Assembly (NCBI RefSeq): GCF_026262505.1
Contig: NC_067208.1
Span: 17,493,962 to 17,557,961, forward strand
Length of the DNA stretch: 64,000 nucleotides
Origin: Trichomonas vaginalis G3
Lineage: Eukaryota; Parabasalia; Trichomonadida; Trichomonadidae
Direction: 5' to 3'
The translations under genes and the position numbers were made by a program. Shown here one piece after another: positions 1-8,894 of the stretch (position 1 is its first letter; every line of letters starts with the position of its first letter). The notes beneath the pieces are model-generated. The model searched no databases and was not told the DNA's origin. It saw only the letters and a program-made list of their open reading frames with translations.

Positions 1-49
1 TCACATATACGACTGACTTATATAAACAGAACTTGCACCATTTAAAGAT

Positions 50-2209
50 TTGACATATGCTCCAAAGTATTGTGTACAACTGAAGAAGAAAGCCGAGTCA
101 AAAGAAGTAAATAAAAATAAATGCAAGTTCATTCCTGAGCACGTTTTCTTTGCTGACTTTGAGTGTAGTACCGATGGCTTTCATAAAGCTTTTAACATCT
201 GTTATGACAGTGAAGATGGTTCAGTGAGTGAAAGCATTTGGGGTCAGAACTGTGCAACAGAATTTTGGAACGACTTCCTGACAAGAGTTTAATATATTTC
301 CATAACCTCAGTTATGATATAAACTTCATCTTAAGACACATGACAGAAGTGAAAGGAACTCCCATCATTAAAGGTTCACGAACAATGCAAATAACTGGCT
401 TATATAAAGGAAGGGCAATTATTATAAAAGACTTTACAGTGTTATAAATAAGAAGCTTAAACTATTTCCTGCTATGTTTAACTTACAAACAGGACCGAAA
501 GAAGTATTTCCATACAACTACTACAGCAGTGTTTTGTTAGCAAATGACAACAGAACTGGTGTCATTTCTGAAGCATGTAAGTTTATCCGGGATGCAGATA
601 CATTCATGAAAAACATAGATTCATCAAAGGTTGCAGAATAGATGAAAACCACTTCGACTTAGAAAAATATAGCACATTCTATTGCAAACAAGATGTAAGA
701 ATTTTAAGAGAAGGTTTTGTTAAGTTCCGCAATGACATATTGAAAGAGTTTGATTTAAACGTATATGACTACGTTAGTATTTGTTCTATTGCTAACAAAT
801 TGTTTGAGAACAGAGTGTACTTCCCGAATGGAAATTTATATGACCTCTCAAATAAACCAAGAGAATTTATTTCACGCTGTATTCAAGGTGGAAGATGTAT
901 GCTGTCAGATAACATGAAACAAAAGAGCGAAAAGAAACTCATTGCTGACTTCGACGCTGTTTCATTATATCCATCAGCTATAGCAAGACTTTATACTTTA
1001 GAAGGTATACCGAAAGTATTGAAGAAAGAAATGCTAAGCACAGAGTATCTCATGAGACATTTATTCGATGACGACCAAAAGGAACCCATTGGTGAAAAGT
1101 TTATGTCCGGCTTCTTTGTTCTCATTAAGATAACAGAGATTGGAATACATAGACACTTTCCTTTAATAGTTTGTGACCCTGAACTAAATCCAGAACTTAA
1201 CGTTCCCAGAAGTTCAAACACTTGCTGTTTAATGTATGTTGACCATATAACATTACAAGACCTCATAAAATATCAAGGTGTCAAATGTGAAGTGTTGCAA
1301 GGATACTATTACGATGGAAACAGAGATATTAGAATAAGAGATGAAGTAAAGAAGTTGTTTGAGTTAAGGTTAAAGTATAAGAAAGAAGGAAATCCTTTGC
1401 AAGAAAATATAAAGCTCATTCTGAACAGTATTTATGGCAAAACTATTCTATCTCCTATTGAGTCAAAAATAACCATAGTAAATGACAAAGATGCTATAAG
1501 ATATGCCATCAGAAACTACAACCATATAGTGAAGTTCGAAGGTTTGGACGGTTCAGATAAAACTATTTTCAAGCTAACGAAAAGCATTTGCAGACACTTT
1601 AACTTCTGTCCACTTGGTGTTAACATTCTATCTATGTCGAAGAGAATAATGTGTGAAGTATTCTGTACTGCTGAAGATATGGGACTTCAAATATTTTACC
1701 AGGACTGTGATAGCATGCATATTTTCAATGAAGACATACCAAAGCTTGCAGCAGAGTTTAAGAAGAGATACGGTAGAGAACTTATTGGTAAAACATTAGG
1801 TCAGTTCCATTCTGACTTCGCAGAAATAACACCTGGAAAACAAAGTTTAGCATACAAGTCAATATTTTGTGGAAAGAAGACTTACATAGACTTACTCACG
1901 AATGATTTAAATGAAGTTGCATTCCATGCACGTTGTAAAGGTGTAAAACAAGACGTTCTTGCTTTAACAGCTAATGAAATGTTTCCTGAAGCTATACAAT
2001 GCTATTACAATGAAGATAAGAACATTCACATACCTGTTGGAACATATGACAAAGACTCTGAGTTCAGTTTAATGAAACTTTACAAAGCACTTTATGACGG
2101 TCAAGAGATTGGATTTGACTTATGTAAGTCATGTCAACCTTGCTTTGCTGAAAAGTTTAACTTCTCAATAACGACTAAAACAAGCTTTATTCGTAAGTTG
2201 AAGTTCTGA
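50..2209 (+). pseudogene. Polinton DNA polymerase B remnant
   Basis: This is a fossil of the family-B DNA polymerase that copies Polintons from their ends by protein priming. The amino-terminal part shows exonuclease-type motifs (DFE, then HNLSYDINFIL). The carboxy-terminal part shows the three polymerase motifs: DAVSLYPSAI (motif A), LILNSIYGK (motif B) and YQDCDSMHI (motif C). The gene is broken in several places, although the polymerase palm half is still a long open stretch. The remnant may begin before position 50. The family assignment is strong because motif order and spacing fit; the age is judged only from the number of breaks. Confidence 0.85.
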
Positions 2210-2269
2210 GGTCATTTATTTTTGTCAGCAATGAGGTCATTCGTGATAAAAATAAAACTAGCGTAGATT

Positions 2270-3127
2270 TTACAATACAGCAATTGTAGAGTTTAAGAGT
2301 TGTGCTTCAATGTAGAGACAGTCCTTATGGTCTGGAGGTAAGAACACTGGGCAGTTATGGTCATGAGTGGAGAACATGTCTATCCAAAACTCACGATTGA
2401 AGCCAGTTAATTTATAGTATTTAGGGTTAGGAAGTGGTGAAGTTCTTGTATGACCAATGAACTCATTTTCAACTCCCTTACTTAAGTTTGAATATAATAT
2501 AGCTTGCTTTCTATCCCAAATGCCAGGTGTTACAATCTTTGAAAATTCATTTTTCCTCGGAAGCATTGCATTATAATTGAAAACATTTTTGAAATCATCA
2601 TTGGGTTCAGAGATTTGAAATCTTATACGTAATGGATTTTCTTTTTTTTTAGCTACTTCATTGAATGGTGAATATATAACAAACTGACAGTCATGAGTTC
2701 CATCTTCATTTTCATTAAATTCATAATGAAAGTCTATAAGTTGTGGCTGACTACCTTCTTCTTTCAGTTGTGCAAGAAACTCACGTATAGGCTGTAAAGT
2801 TTGTACTTCAATGTTAAACTTTTTCTCGAACATTTCATTAAATGAAATCATACATTGCAACAATGTTGTATCGTCTTTAAAGTATTTGTATATGTGAATG
2901 TTTTGGGCACTTAAAGACTGTTCGTCATTTTCTATCTCGACTTGAAGTATAAAGTCAACCTTTCTGAAAGCACGTGTTATATACATAGATGTTATGCCAA
3001 TGTACTTCTCTTCATTTATGTTCACAATCCAGTCTGTTGGAAACTTAAACGTTACTCTGTTCCCCTTTATTTTGACGTCAGGGTTTTCACTACTGAATGC
3101 AACAGTTAAAGGTATTTGTCTATACAT
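2270..3127 (-). CDS. Polinton structural-type protein, possible minor capsid (penton)
   Basis: A 285-residue open frame starts at an ATG that follows a TTTATTTTTATCCG motif. I do not recognise the family by a motif. The protein is rich in alternating beta-type segments with few charged clusters and no membrane segment, and it sits between the polymerase and the capsid gene on the opposite strand, converging with the polymerase. A minor capsid or penton role is inferred from position and composition only. A gene in the right-hand element (56023-56733) has a similar look, but no convincing motif is shared. The frame looks whole. Confidence 0.5.
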   Translation of the reverse strand: MYRQIPLTVAFSSENPDVKIKGNRVTFKFPTDWIVNINEEKYIGITSMYITRAFRKVDFILQVEIENDEQSLSAQNIHIYKYFKDDTTLLQCMISFNEMFEKKFNIEVQTLQPIREFLAQLKEEGSQPQLIDFHYEFNENEDGTHDCQFVIYSPFNEVAKKKENPLRIRFQISEPNDDFKNVFNYNAMLPRKNEFSKIVTPGIWDRKQAILYSNLSKGVENEFIGHTRTSPLPNPKYYKLTGFNREFWIDMFSTHDHNCPVFLPPDHKDCLYIEAQLLNSTIAVL

Positions 3128-3151
3128 TTAATTCGGATAAAAATAAACCAT

Positions 3152-3412
3152 TTACTCTTTCTTTGCTTCAGCTTCTTTAGCTTTTGCTTCAGCTTCTTCT
3201 CTAGCTTTTTTCGCCAGTAGTCTTGGGTTCTTTTGTCTTCCAGCAGCTAATGCAGCAAGTTGTTTTTCACTAAGTTTTCTCTTTGGTCTCTCTGGCTTTT
3301 GTTCTTGTTTTTGTTCCTTCAGTTCGGATAAAATTTGCTCGCGAATTTCTTTCTTCAATGCTTCAACATCTATGACCCCTTGGGTCTTGTCCGTAGGGCT
3401 TGTCTGAGTCAT
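3152..3412 (-). CDS. small lysine/glutamate-rich Polinton protein
   Basis: An 86-residue frame starting at the ATG at 3412; a longer reading would need a TTG start. The middle has the pattern LSEKQLAALAAGRQKN and the carboxy end is almost entirely Ala, Lys and Glu, which predicts a charged helix. Short basic proteins with this kind of LSEKQ...GR pattern occur in large DNA viruses and virus-like elements, often with unknown roles. A DNA-condensing or scaffold role is a guess. It lies just downstream of the 2270-3127 gene on the same strand, 24 nt away, and its promoter region is shared with the divergent gene at 3458. Confidence 0.5.
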   Translation of the reverse strand: MTQTSPTDKTQGVIDVEALKKEIREQILSELKEQKQEQKPERPKRKLSEKQLAALAAGRQKNPRLLAKKAREEAEAKAKEAEAKKE

Positions 3413-3457
3413 TTGACTGCAGATAAAAAACAAAATTAAAACTTTAACCGATGTAAA

Positions 3458-3892
3458 ATGAGCTTGTCAAAATCAGAGCGAGAGTCTATTATATTAAATG
3501 ACGCCAGAGGAATACAACATCCTTTCTATTACGTAAGTCAGAGTAAAGATGGTAAAATATACGTAAGAAAAAGAAAGGTTCTATTAGCGAATGCAGAAAG
3601 CGACAACATTAAGGTGTATGGCAAGGGTGAAGTCCACGAAGCCCATATAAAACCTTCTATTCAAACTGAAAAGTCAATAGAACAAGAAGAAAAGAAGCCA
3701 GATGTACTTTCAATAACGAACCAAGAGCTTATTGCAAAGTTCGTGAATTTCATTGAAAAACAAAACGAGTCAAAGAACCCTGACCCACCAGTGAAAGAAG
3801 TTGAGACAAAAGAGAATGTACAGTTCATTGAAAATGTCAAGAAACAACTTCCACCACGAATGCCAAGAAGAAGAGTGAGAATAATGAAGTAA
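3458..3892 (+). CDS. Polinton small basic protein with an FYYV-KDGK motif
   Basis: A 144-residue frame starting at an ATG 46 nt from the divergent neighbour. The amino-terminal 50 residues contain HPFYYVSQSKDGKIYVRKRK. The remainder is a charged linker, and the end is an Arg/Pro-rich tail (PPRMPRRRVRIMK). The same FY-x(4)-KDG-x(3)-(V/F)RK pattern recurs in the gene at 5997-6239, so the two look like paralogous domains. No function is known to me. The basic tail suggests nucleic acid contact, by inference only. The frame looks whole. Confidence 0.5.
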   Translation: MSLSKSERESIILNDARGIQHPFYYVSQSKDGKIYVRKRKVLLANAESDNIKVYGKGEVHEAHIKPSIQTEKSIEQEEKKPDVLSITNQELIAKFVNFIEKQNESKNPDPPVKEVETKENVQFIENVKKQLPPRMPRRRVRIMK

Positions 3893-3919
3893 ATAGATAT
3901 TTTTATCCGAAGTAAATAC

Positions 3920-5484
3920 ATGCAGAACGAACAGTTAAACGAATTTACTCCAGCAGAGCATATTCATCAGATTCGCTCATATTTCGATATCATAGACAAT
4001 GCAGTTCAAATTGGTGACACTAATAGAAAATATTTGACGCAAAGATTCCATCACAACCTGGAACTGCTAAAGATAACACATGGGTAACATTCAATCTCTC
4101 ACCTCCTGGTGAAAATATGTTGGACCTTTACAATACATTCATTACGTATAAAATGGAAGGTCAATTTATTGTAGATAAAGAAATTGGTTCAGGTTCCGAT
4201 AAAACAAACCCACCAGGATTTTGGATTGGTTTCGATGACGCTTTCTATGCAGTTGCTGGATATCAAATCCTTGCAAATGGTCGTATCGTATATTCTCAAG
4301 ACAACGCAAGAGAAGAAGCATATATAACTTCAAACTCACAAACTACCGAACAAATAAAGAAAGTAGATGTTTTCTCAAAGACTCGACATGAAGATGTATG
4401 GAGTCATTCGGGAACATGCAGAACAGGACAAATTGTTAGTGGTCCAATTACAGCAGGAAAATCATTTGATTTTAAGCTTCGTTTAAGAATTCCTGTTAGA
4501 AGATTCCTTCCATTAGAAGCTATTCGATTTATTCCAGCTTTTGCAGGAAACATTCAGCTTAAAGTAAAGTTCAGTAGCGACGCCTTACAATGCACATCTA
4601 TATCTGTAAATGATATCATTGCTTTCAATCCAACTCTTAAAGTTGCATTTGCTTCAGATTCAAATCCACCGACAAATAAATTTGTTCCATGGAATGAACC
4701 ATTCACTATGATAACGAAGGCAATAGAAGCTAGTGGAACAGTTACTATTACAACTGTAACCCAGCAACTATTTCGAACAAAGATGGATTTTAATGAATGT
4801 TTCATTCATCCAAAGTCATTCTCTTTAGACCCTAACATTTATACAGAACTTGTAGAACATTATACAAACGAGGCTTTATGTTTTCCTGTTAAAGTTATGG
4901 ATTGGATTCCTATGGACGGTTCATTCTCAAAGAATACAGATAGTTCAAGTGCAACATTTTACAGCAGCTTATACGCCTATTAATGTTAAAAGTATTTGGG
5001 CACTATTTAGAAGAAAGACAACTATTATGTTAATTTTGAGAACCCTAAGTTTAAATATCTTCAGCTTTCCATGGGAGCTTATGGAAATATGCCTGCAGAA
5101 CCTGAAAATCATATGGACTGTATTTTATGAAATGGTTGCGAAACGCCTGCAATACAAACAATGATATGATTGGATTTAATGAAGAGTTATGAGGTCATTG
5201 GTGGATGATGGTAGTGTGGAACATAAATGGGATAGCTATGACAACGCACATTTCTTATGTGGTTTTCCAACTGAAGTGGACTTTTGCTTCCAGCAAGGTC
5301 AAACTCTTGTCAATAACATACAATTGTCTGTTAAAGGACCTATTGAACTAGCAACTGAAAACGTACCAAGCCACTTATTGGATTTATGAGGGATTGTTGC
5401 TTTGCAATACAAGTAAGACAGTCAGGCATACCAATAATAAGACTTGACGACTATAACTTAGCAACTGACGACAGTGAGGAATAA
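3920..5484 (+). pseudogene. Polinton major capsid protein remnant, lineage 1
   Basis: A fossil of the large beta-rich capsid protein. It starts after an ATTTTTATCCG motif, the same one found before the 3127 gene. The longest open part holds a run of strand-rich sequence with DFKLRLRIPVRRFLPLEAI, resembling in layout the matching stretch of the right-hand capsid (VTFDMIIPVNDLLAFQAF). That supports a double-jelly-roll capsid protein of a different branch. The gene is broken in several places. The identification is from pattern and position; a structure-based profile search would be needed to be firm. Confidence 0.6.
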
Positions 5485-5514
5485 AGGATGAACGTTTATT
5501 TTTAAAGCTTATAA

Positions 5515-5920
5515 ATGAGTTCTTCATCAAGCTCTCGTGAACCTTCACATCTATGAAACAAACTTTACCAAACGATTATGGAGCACCTATTGAATATTTC
5601 TTACGAGCTGCACAATGGCAAGCAGTCTCACCAAGGTTAGGTGTTCCACCAGCTCCTGTCAAAAATAGCATTTGGTCAAGTCCTTATATAAATATGGTCT
5701 CCCACTAGGTTTGCTAGCTACAGCAGGAGCAGTAATGATGTTGAAAAGAAACAAAGCAAATGTTGTAAATAATACTGAAGTAGCTGAAGTTAAACAAACT
5801 TCAACACCTTCACAAGCAAAACCTTCAATGACTCCTGAACCTATGGAAGTACAAACTCCTGTTCAAAAGTCAACTCCTAAACCGACTCCAACATTTAAAC
5901 CAGAAATACTCCTCAAATAA
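5515..5920 (+). pseudogene. Polinton small membrane protein remnant
   Basis: A fossil gene that starts after the motif CGTTTATTTTTAAAGC. Its readable part contains one hydrophobic segment (GLPLGLLATAGAVMMLK) followed by a Lys-, Pro- and Thr-rich tail with repeated TP pairs. Single-pass small proteins of this kind are common in capsid-bearing elements and may insert in membranes or sit inside the particle. That is inference. The remnant is broken at least once. Confidence 0.4.
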
Positions 5921-5996
5921 ATCGTAAAACTCCTGCGTTTCCTTACTGAAAAATAACGTTATTTTTATTTAATATTAAAATTTTTATTTGATTGAA

Positions 5997-6239
5997 ATGA
6001 CAAATAAAGTCACTGAAGCAATGAAACAAAAGTTTTTGGTAGAATACATTAAATCAGGAACTATTCCAGAAGGTTTTTACATTCATACTATGAAGGATGG
6101 TAGAGTTCAGTTTAGAAAGATAAAGCAACCATTAGATAAAGAAGGAATTTTGAGAAAGATTAAACTTCATGAGGACAACATTGCTGAACTTAAGAAGAAG
6201 CTAGAAGAGTTGGAGAAAGCAGACGACAGAGAGTTATAA
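5997..6239 (+). CDS. Polinton small protein with KDG motif and coiled coil
   Basis: An 80-residue frame starting at the ATG at 5997, shortly after TTTTTATTTG. The first half has GFYIHTMKDGRVQFRK, which matches the pattern seen in the gene at 3458-3892. The second half is a heptad-like Lys/Glu/Leu helix (ILRKIKLHEDNIAELKKKL), probably a coiled coil. The function is unknown. The frame looks whole. Confidence 0.5.
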   Translation: MTNKVTEAMKQKFLVEYIKSGTIPEGFYIHTMKDGRVQFRKIKQPLDKEGILRKIKLHEDNIAELKKKLEELEKADDREL

Positions 6240-6255
6240 AGCAATGAATTCAACA

Positions 6256-6310
6256 GGTTAGAAATGAGGGTAGAAATGAGGTTAGATCTACCCTTCTACC
6301 CTAAATTTAT
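6256..6310. repeat. GAGGTTAGATCTA repeat motif shared with the right Polinton
   Basis: The stretch repeats the word (G)GTTAGAAATGAGG two or three times and then reads GAGGTTAGATCTACCC and TCTACCCTAAATTT. The reverse complement of the same arrangement occurs at 58058-58106 in the right element, just before its 128-bp repeats. The conserved non-coding match between two Polintons of different capsid lineage suggests a shared signal or a shared terminal piece. This is seen by eye; the exact identity was not computed. Confidence 0.5.
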
Positions 6311-6378
6311 TTTTGCGCTATGTTTTCATACGTGTGAGGGTGGTGATATCATTATTTTTTAAGTTTATTTTTATATAA

Positions 6379-6699
6379 ATGACGAAAACTATTGAGATAA
6401 CAAACTACAACGGTCATGAGTTCAAGAATTTGTTCTTCGTTCCTCGTGAAAATACATTCTATCAGATACGAGGGAGAAAGGGTAAAGTTAGTTTGAGCGT
6501 TTATGAAGGAATGAAGAATGGAAAGTTTATACAAGCATATGATACAAACGGTAAACGTGTTTCATTACATTTGTCAAAACTTACTAACATTTATTTTGAC
6601 AGTGACTTTGACCTATATGAAGAAAAAAGTGAGTCAGAAGATTATGAGCTGTTATGTGAAGCACAGCAATGGGAGGAGTTGCAATACTTTTGTAAGTGA
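6379..6699 (+). CDS. uncharacterised Polinton protein, 106 residues
   Basis: The frame starts at an ATG right after TTTATTTTTATATAA, the clearest example of the motif that precedes many genes in both Polintons; the gene at 63311 has a near-identical leader. The protein is a small mixed alpha/beta type with Arg and Lys in the first half (RENTFYQIRGRKGKVSLSV) and an acidic end rich in Glu. I do not recognise it. The frame looks whole. Confidence 0.45.
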   Translation: MTKTIEITNYNGHEFKNLFFVPRENTFYQIRGRKGKVSLSVYEGMKNGKFIQAYDTNGKRVSLHLSKLTNIYFDSDFDLYEEKSESEDYELLCEAQQWEELQYFCK

Positions 6700-6739
6700 G
6701 AACGTTTATTTTTTACATTAGTGAAGTCATTAGTGGTTG

Positions 6740-6830
6740 GCGGTTTGTAAATATTTAAGGTTAAGTTAGTGTTGTCGTTTGTGTTGTAAAATATACGTTA
6801 CTGGTTTTGTAAATATTTAAGGTTAAGTGG
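6740..6830 (+). repeat. two direct copies of a 23-bp AT-rich word
   Basis: TTTGTAAATATTTAAGGTTA occurs twice about 60 bp apart, followed by AGT in both cases. It lies between the last gene of the left element and the start of a capsid fragment of another lineage, so it may mark the junction between two Polinton pieces. No function can be assigned. Confidence 0.5.
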
Positions 6831-6872
6831 TGTACGGAGGCGCGCAGTGACTCAGTACACGACTTAGCCATA

Positions 6873-7511
6873 CTAACTATTCCAGCACAACAAATTGATG
6901 TCAGAACATTAAATAATGGAAGTGTTACTAACAATGGTATCGTCTCTGACTTTACATATGCTTTGCATAATGTCACTGATATTGTTACTGTATTTCCAAC
7001 GAGACAATCACAACGAACAGTATTTAGAAACCCAATGGTTAGAAACTTCCAAATCACAATTGATGGTCGCAACTTCCCTGATAATGCAATGAGTACTGTT
7101 GGAGATATCTTCTTTACACGTATGCTACAAGCTAGTGATTTAGATGGTGTTAATGAATGTACAGAAGAATATGAAGATAGCTTAACACGAGAAAGAAGTA
7201 CTTCAGAGAAAATGCTTGCACCGTGGAAAGATCAAACATCCTTTATTTGTACCATACCTGTTATGAGGGATGGTGGAAGTGTCTTCTTTGATGGTTTAGA
7301 AACAAAGAATAACCAAGTCAGTATTAGATTACAAGCAAATCCAATTCATACTAAAAGAGAGGCTGATGTATACTGTTCTGTTCAAGATGTTGCACCACCT
7401 CAGATGTGGTTTACAAGGACAACTTACTGGACTTGGTGTCCTGAAGATGGTTTGAAATACCATGCAACAGGAACTCCGGCTAAATATGCTTCACCAGCGG
7501 ATAATGTTTAA
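6873..7511 (+). pseudogene. Polinton major capsid protein fragment, lineage 2
   Basis: The fragment matches the carboxy-terminal third of the capsid gene at 51402-53041: the two share HNVTD, DGRNFPD or DSRNFPD, VGDIFFTRMLQASDLDG and NECTEEYEDSLTR almost word for word. Only this end of the gene is present, so the piece is a fossil fragment of a second Polinton next to the lineage-1 element. It stops about 70 bp before a host-type gene. The close similarity to the right-hand copy suggests it is not very old. Confidence 0.8.
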
Positions 7512-7565
7512 AAAAAATTAAATGTTTATTTTTGTTTCTTAAGGAAATTGAGGGGAAAATAATCG

Positions 7566-7575
7566 TCATTTTTCA
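7566..7575 (+). promoter_or_regulatory. host initiator (TCATTTTTCA)
   Basis: TCATT fits the trichomonad initiator TCA-Y-(T/A), in which the A is the first transcribed base. It lies 16 nt before the ATG at 7584, the usual very short leader of this organism. It supports a host gene beginning here rather than a Polinton gene. Confidence 0.6.
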
Positions 7576-7583
7576 GTTTTTTA

Positions 7584-8438
7584 ATGGCACGCACGAAGAT
7601 GTTGGCAGAACTACAGAAGAAGAGAGAGCAGGAACAACGCGAGAAAGAGGAAGAACAAAGGAGAAGAGAGCTGGAGCAATGGTGGTCAGAGCAAGAGGAA
7701 GAAGAGGAAGAAGATCAGGATCAGAATCTGCAAACACCGATGGAACAAGGAACTACAGCACCAATGATACAAGAAGAGAATGTACAAAAGCAACTGGAAC
7801 AAGCAAGATCAAATCTCAATCGAGTCACTGAGGAATTGAAGAGAAGCCAGACCCATCTTCAGGAAACCCAAAGAGAAAACATTGCACTCTACGAAAAGAT
7901 GAAAGTCCTGCTCAACGATCCAGAGATCAAAAGAAGAACTCAGGAACAAATCAAGAAAGACGAGGAAGAAGAAAGGCGACTTAAAGAAGAAGAACTAGAA
8001 GCGACGAAGAAAGAAGCTCAAATGCTCAGATCTGAACTAATCGCCAAAGACAATGAAATCAAGAAGATTATGAGGGAACTCGAGGAAGCAAATGCTCTCA
8101 CAACATCAGGAAAAAAGAAGTATGACTTTTGGATCTCGGACAAAGGACAAAAGATCATCGCAGAGCTGAAATATTACGAAAACCATCAGGTTCCAGTCCC
8201 ATATTGGAAATACAGAAAGATGGTTTGTGAACTCTACCCAGAAGAAGAACAAATGCAGTTTGAATTTCCCGAAGATGCCCTTTTAAGGTATTGCTTCACG
8301 AATTTGATCAATACATGGCAACACTCAAGAAGATGCGGGAATGAAACCAGTGCCGAAATCATTTTGCAAGACCTTCAGAGAATCATTTCCAGCCAACTCT
8401 GGAGTGAACAATATAACGTTGACCACATATTCCATTAA
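7584..8438 (+). CDS. coiled-coil protein of unknown function
   Basis: A 284-residue protein. Residues 1-60 are a run of Glu, Gln, Lys and Arg; residues 70-175 form a long predicted coiled coil (heptads rich in Glu, Lys and Leu); residues 180-284 are a compact, more hydrophobic domain with several Trp and Tyr (YDFWISDKGQKI, VPVPYWKYRKM, INTWQHSRRCG). I do not recognise the carboxy-terminal domain. Codon use is less AT-rich than in the neighbours, with many C- and G-ending codons, as in well-expressed host genes or in material of another origin. The start is supported by the initiator 16 nt upstream. Its 5' end sits next to a Polinton fossil. Confidence 0.7.
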   Translation: MARTKMLAELQKKREQEQREKEEEQRRRELEQWWSEQEEEEEEDQDQNLQTPMEQGTTAPMIQEENVQKQLEQARSNLNRVTEELKRSQTHLQETQRENIALYEKMKVLLNDPEIKRRTQEQIKKDEEEERRLKEEELEATKKEAQMLRSELIAKDNEIKKIMRELEEANALTTSGKKKYDFWISDKGQKIIAELKYYENHQVPVPYWKYRKMVCELYPEEEQMQFEFPEDALLRYCFTNLINTWQHSRRCGNETSAEIILQDLQRIISSQLWSEQYNVDHIFH

Positions 8439-8870
8439 AAACTTCGACTAAAAACTTAATTTTATTAATTTATACACTTTTTTCATCGTTAATTTTCTTA
8501 ACAAATTAATCAAATTTCATGAGTTTTGCTTTAGAAAATTGATGATAATTAAGTGAATTTCATTAGCAAAACTCATGAATTTCATGTATTTTCCTTTGAA
8601 AACAAAAACGTGCACGTGTGATTTTCAGCCATTTTTCAGCAAACCTATGTAAAGAAATGGTCAAAAAATTCATAAGGCTTCGTGCAAGTTGCTTTAAAAA
8701 ACTCATGAGGGTGTCAAAAAATGGTCAAAAACTCACAAAATCATGTATTTTAGGGGGTTTTCTTCATTAATGTTCGTTAGTTTTTAAAGAAAACAAAAAC
8801 GTGCACAAAACCCGCATACTATACTACTAGTATAAATTAGATAATGAATCTCCAATTTGCAAATATTTTG
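8439..8870. other. intergenic region with short repeated words
   Basis: No gene is seen. The word GAAAACAAAAACGTGCAC occurs twice (about 8597 and 8788), and AACTCATGA-type words recur several times, some inverted (GAGTTTTGC near 8521 against GCAAAACTC near 8567). The second GTGCAC copy is about 80 bp before the RING gene and might be a promoter element. I cannot show a function. Confidence 0.4.
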
Positions 8871-8880
8871 TCACTTTTTT
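8871..8880 (+). promoter_or_regulatory. host initiator (TCACTTTTTT) of the RING gene
   Basis: TCACT fits TCA-Y-(T/A). The transcript would start at 8873, which lies downstream of an in-frame ATG at 8844, so translation should begin at the next ATG, 8895, giving a 22-nt leader. The site therefore decides the start of the gene. Confidence 0.6.
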
Positions 8881-8894
8881 GGTTTGAAATTTTT

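Larger units (their letters stand above)
1..6870. mobile_element. Polinton (Maverick) fossil, left element, running off the left edge
   Basis: This stretch holds a protein-primed type DNA polymerase B remnant, a double-jelly-roll-like major capsid remnant and several small genes on both strands, the gene kit of Polintons. The left end lies outside the window. The right limit is uncertain and is put where a capsid fragment of another lineage begins. Several genes here still have open frames, but the element is broken in about six or more places, so it is an old copy compared with the right-hand element. Terminal inverted repeats were not seen. Genes start just after T-rich motifs such as TTTATTTTT rather than the host initiator. 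Confidence 0.8.

Noticed and set aside
8844-8894. Start of the RING protein at 8844
   Set aside because: The initiator at 8871 would put this ATG outside the transcript, and the added residues are hydrophobic and unlike the family.
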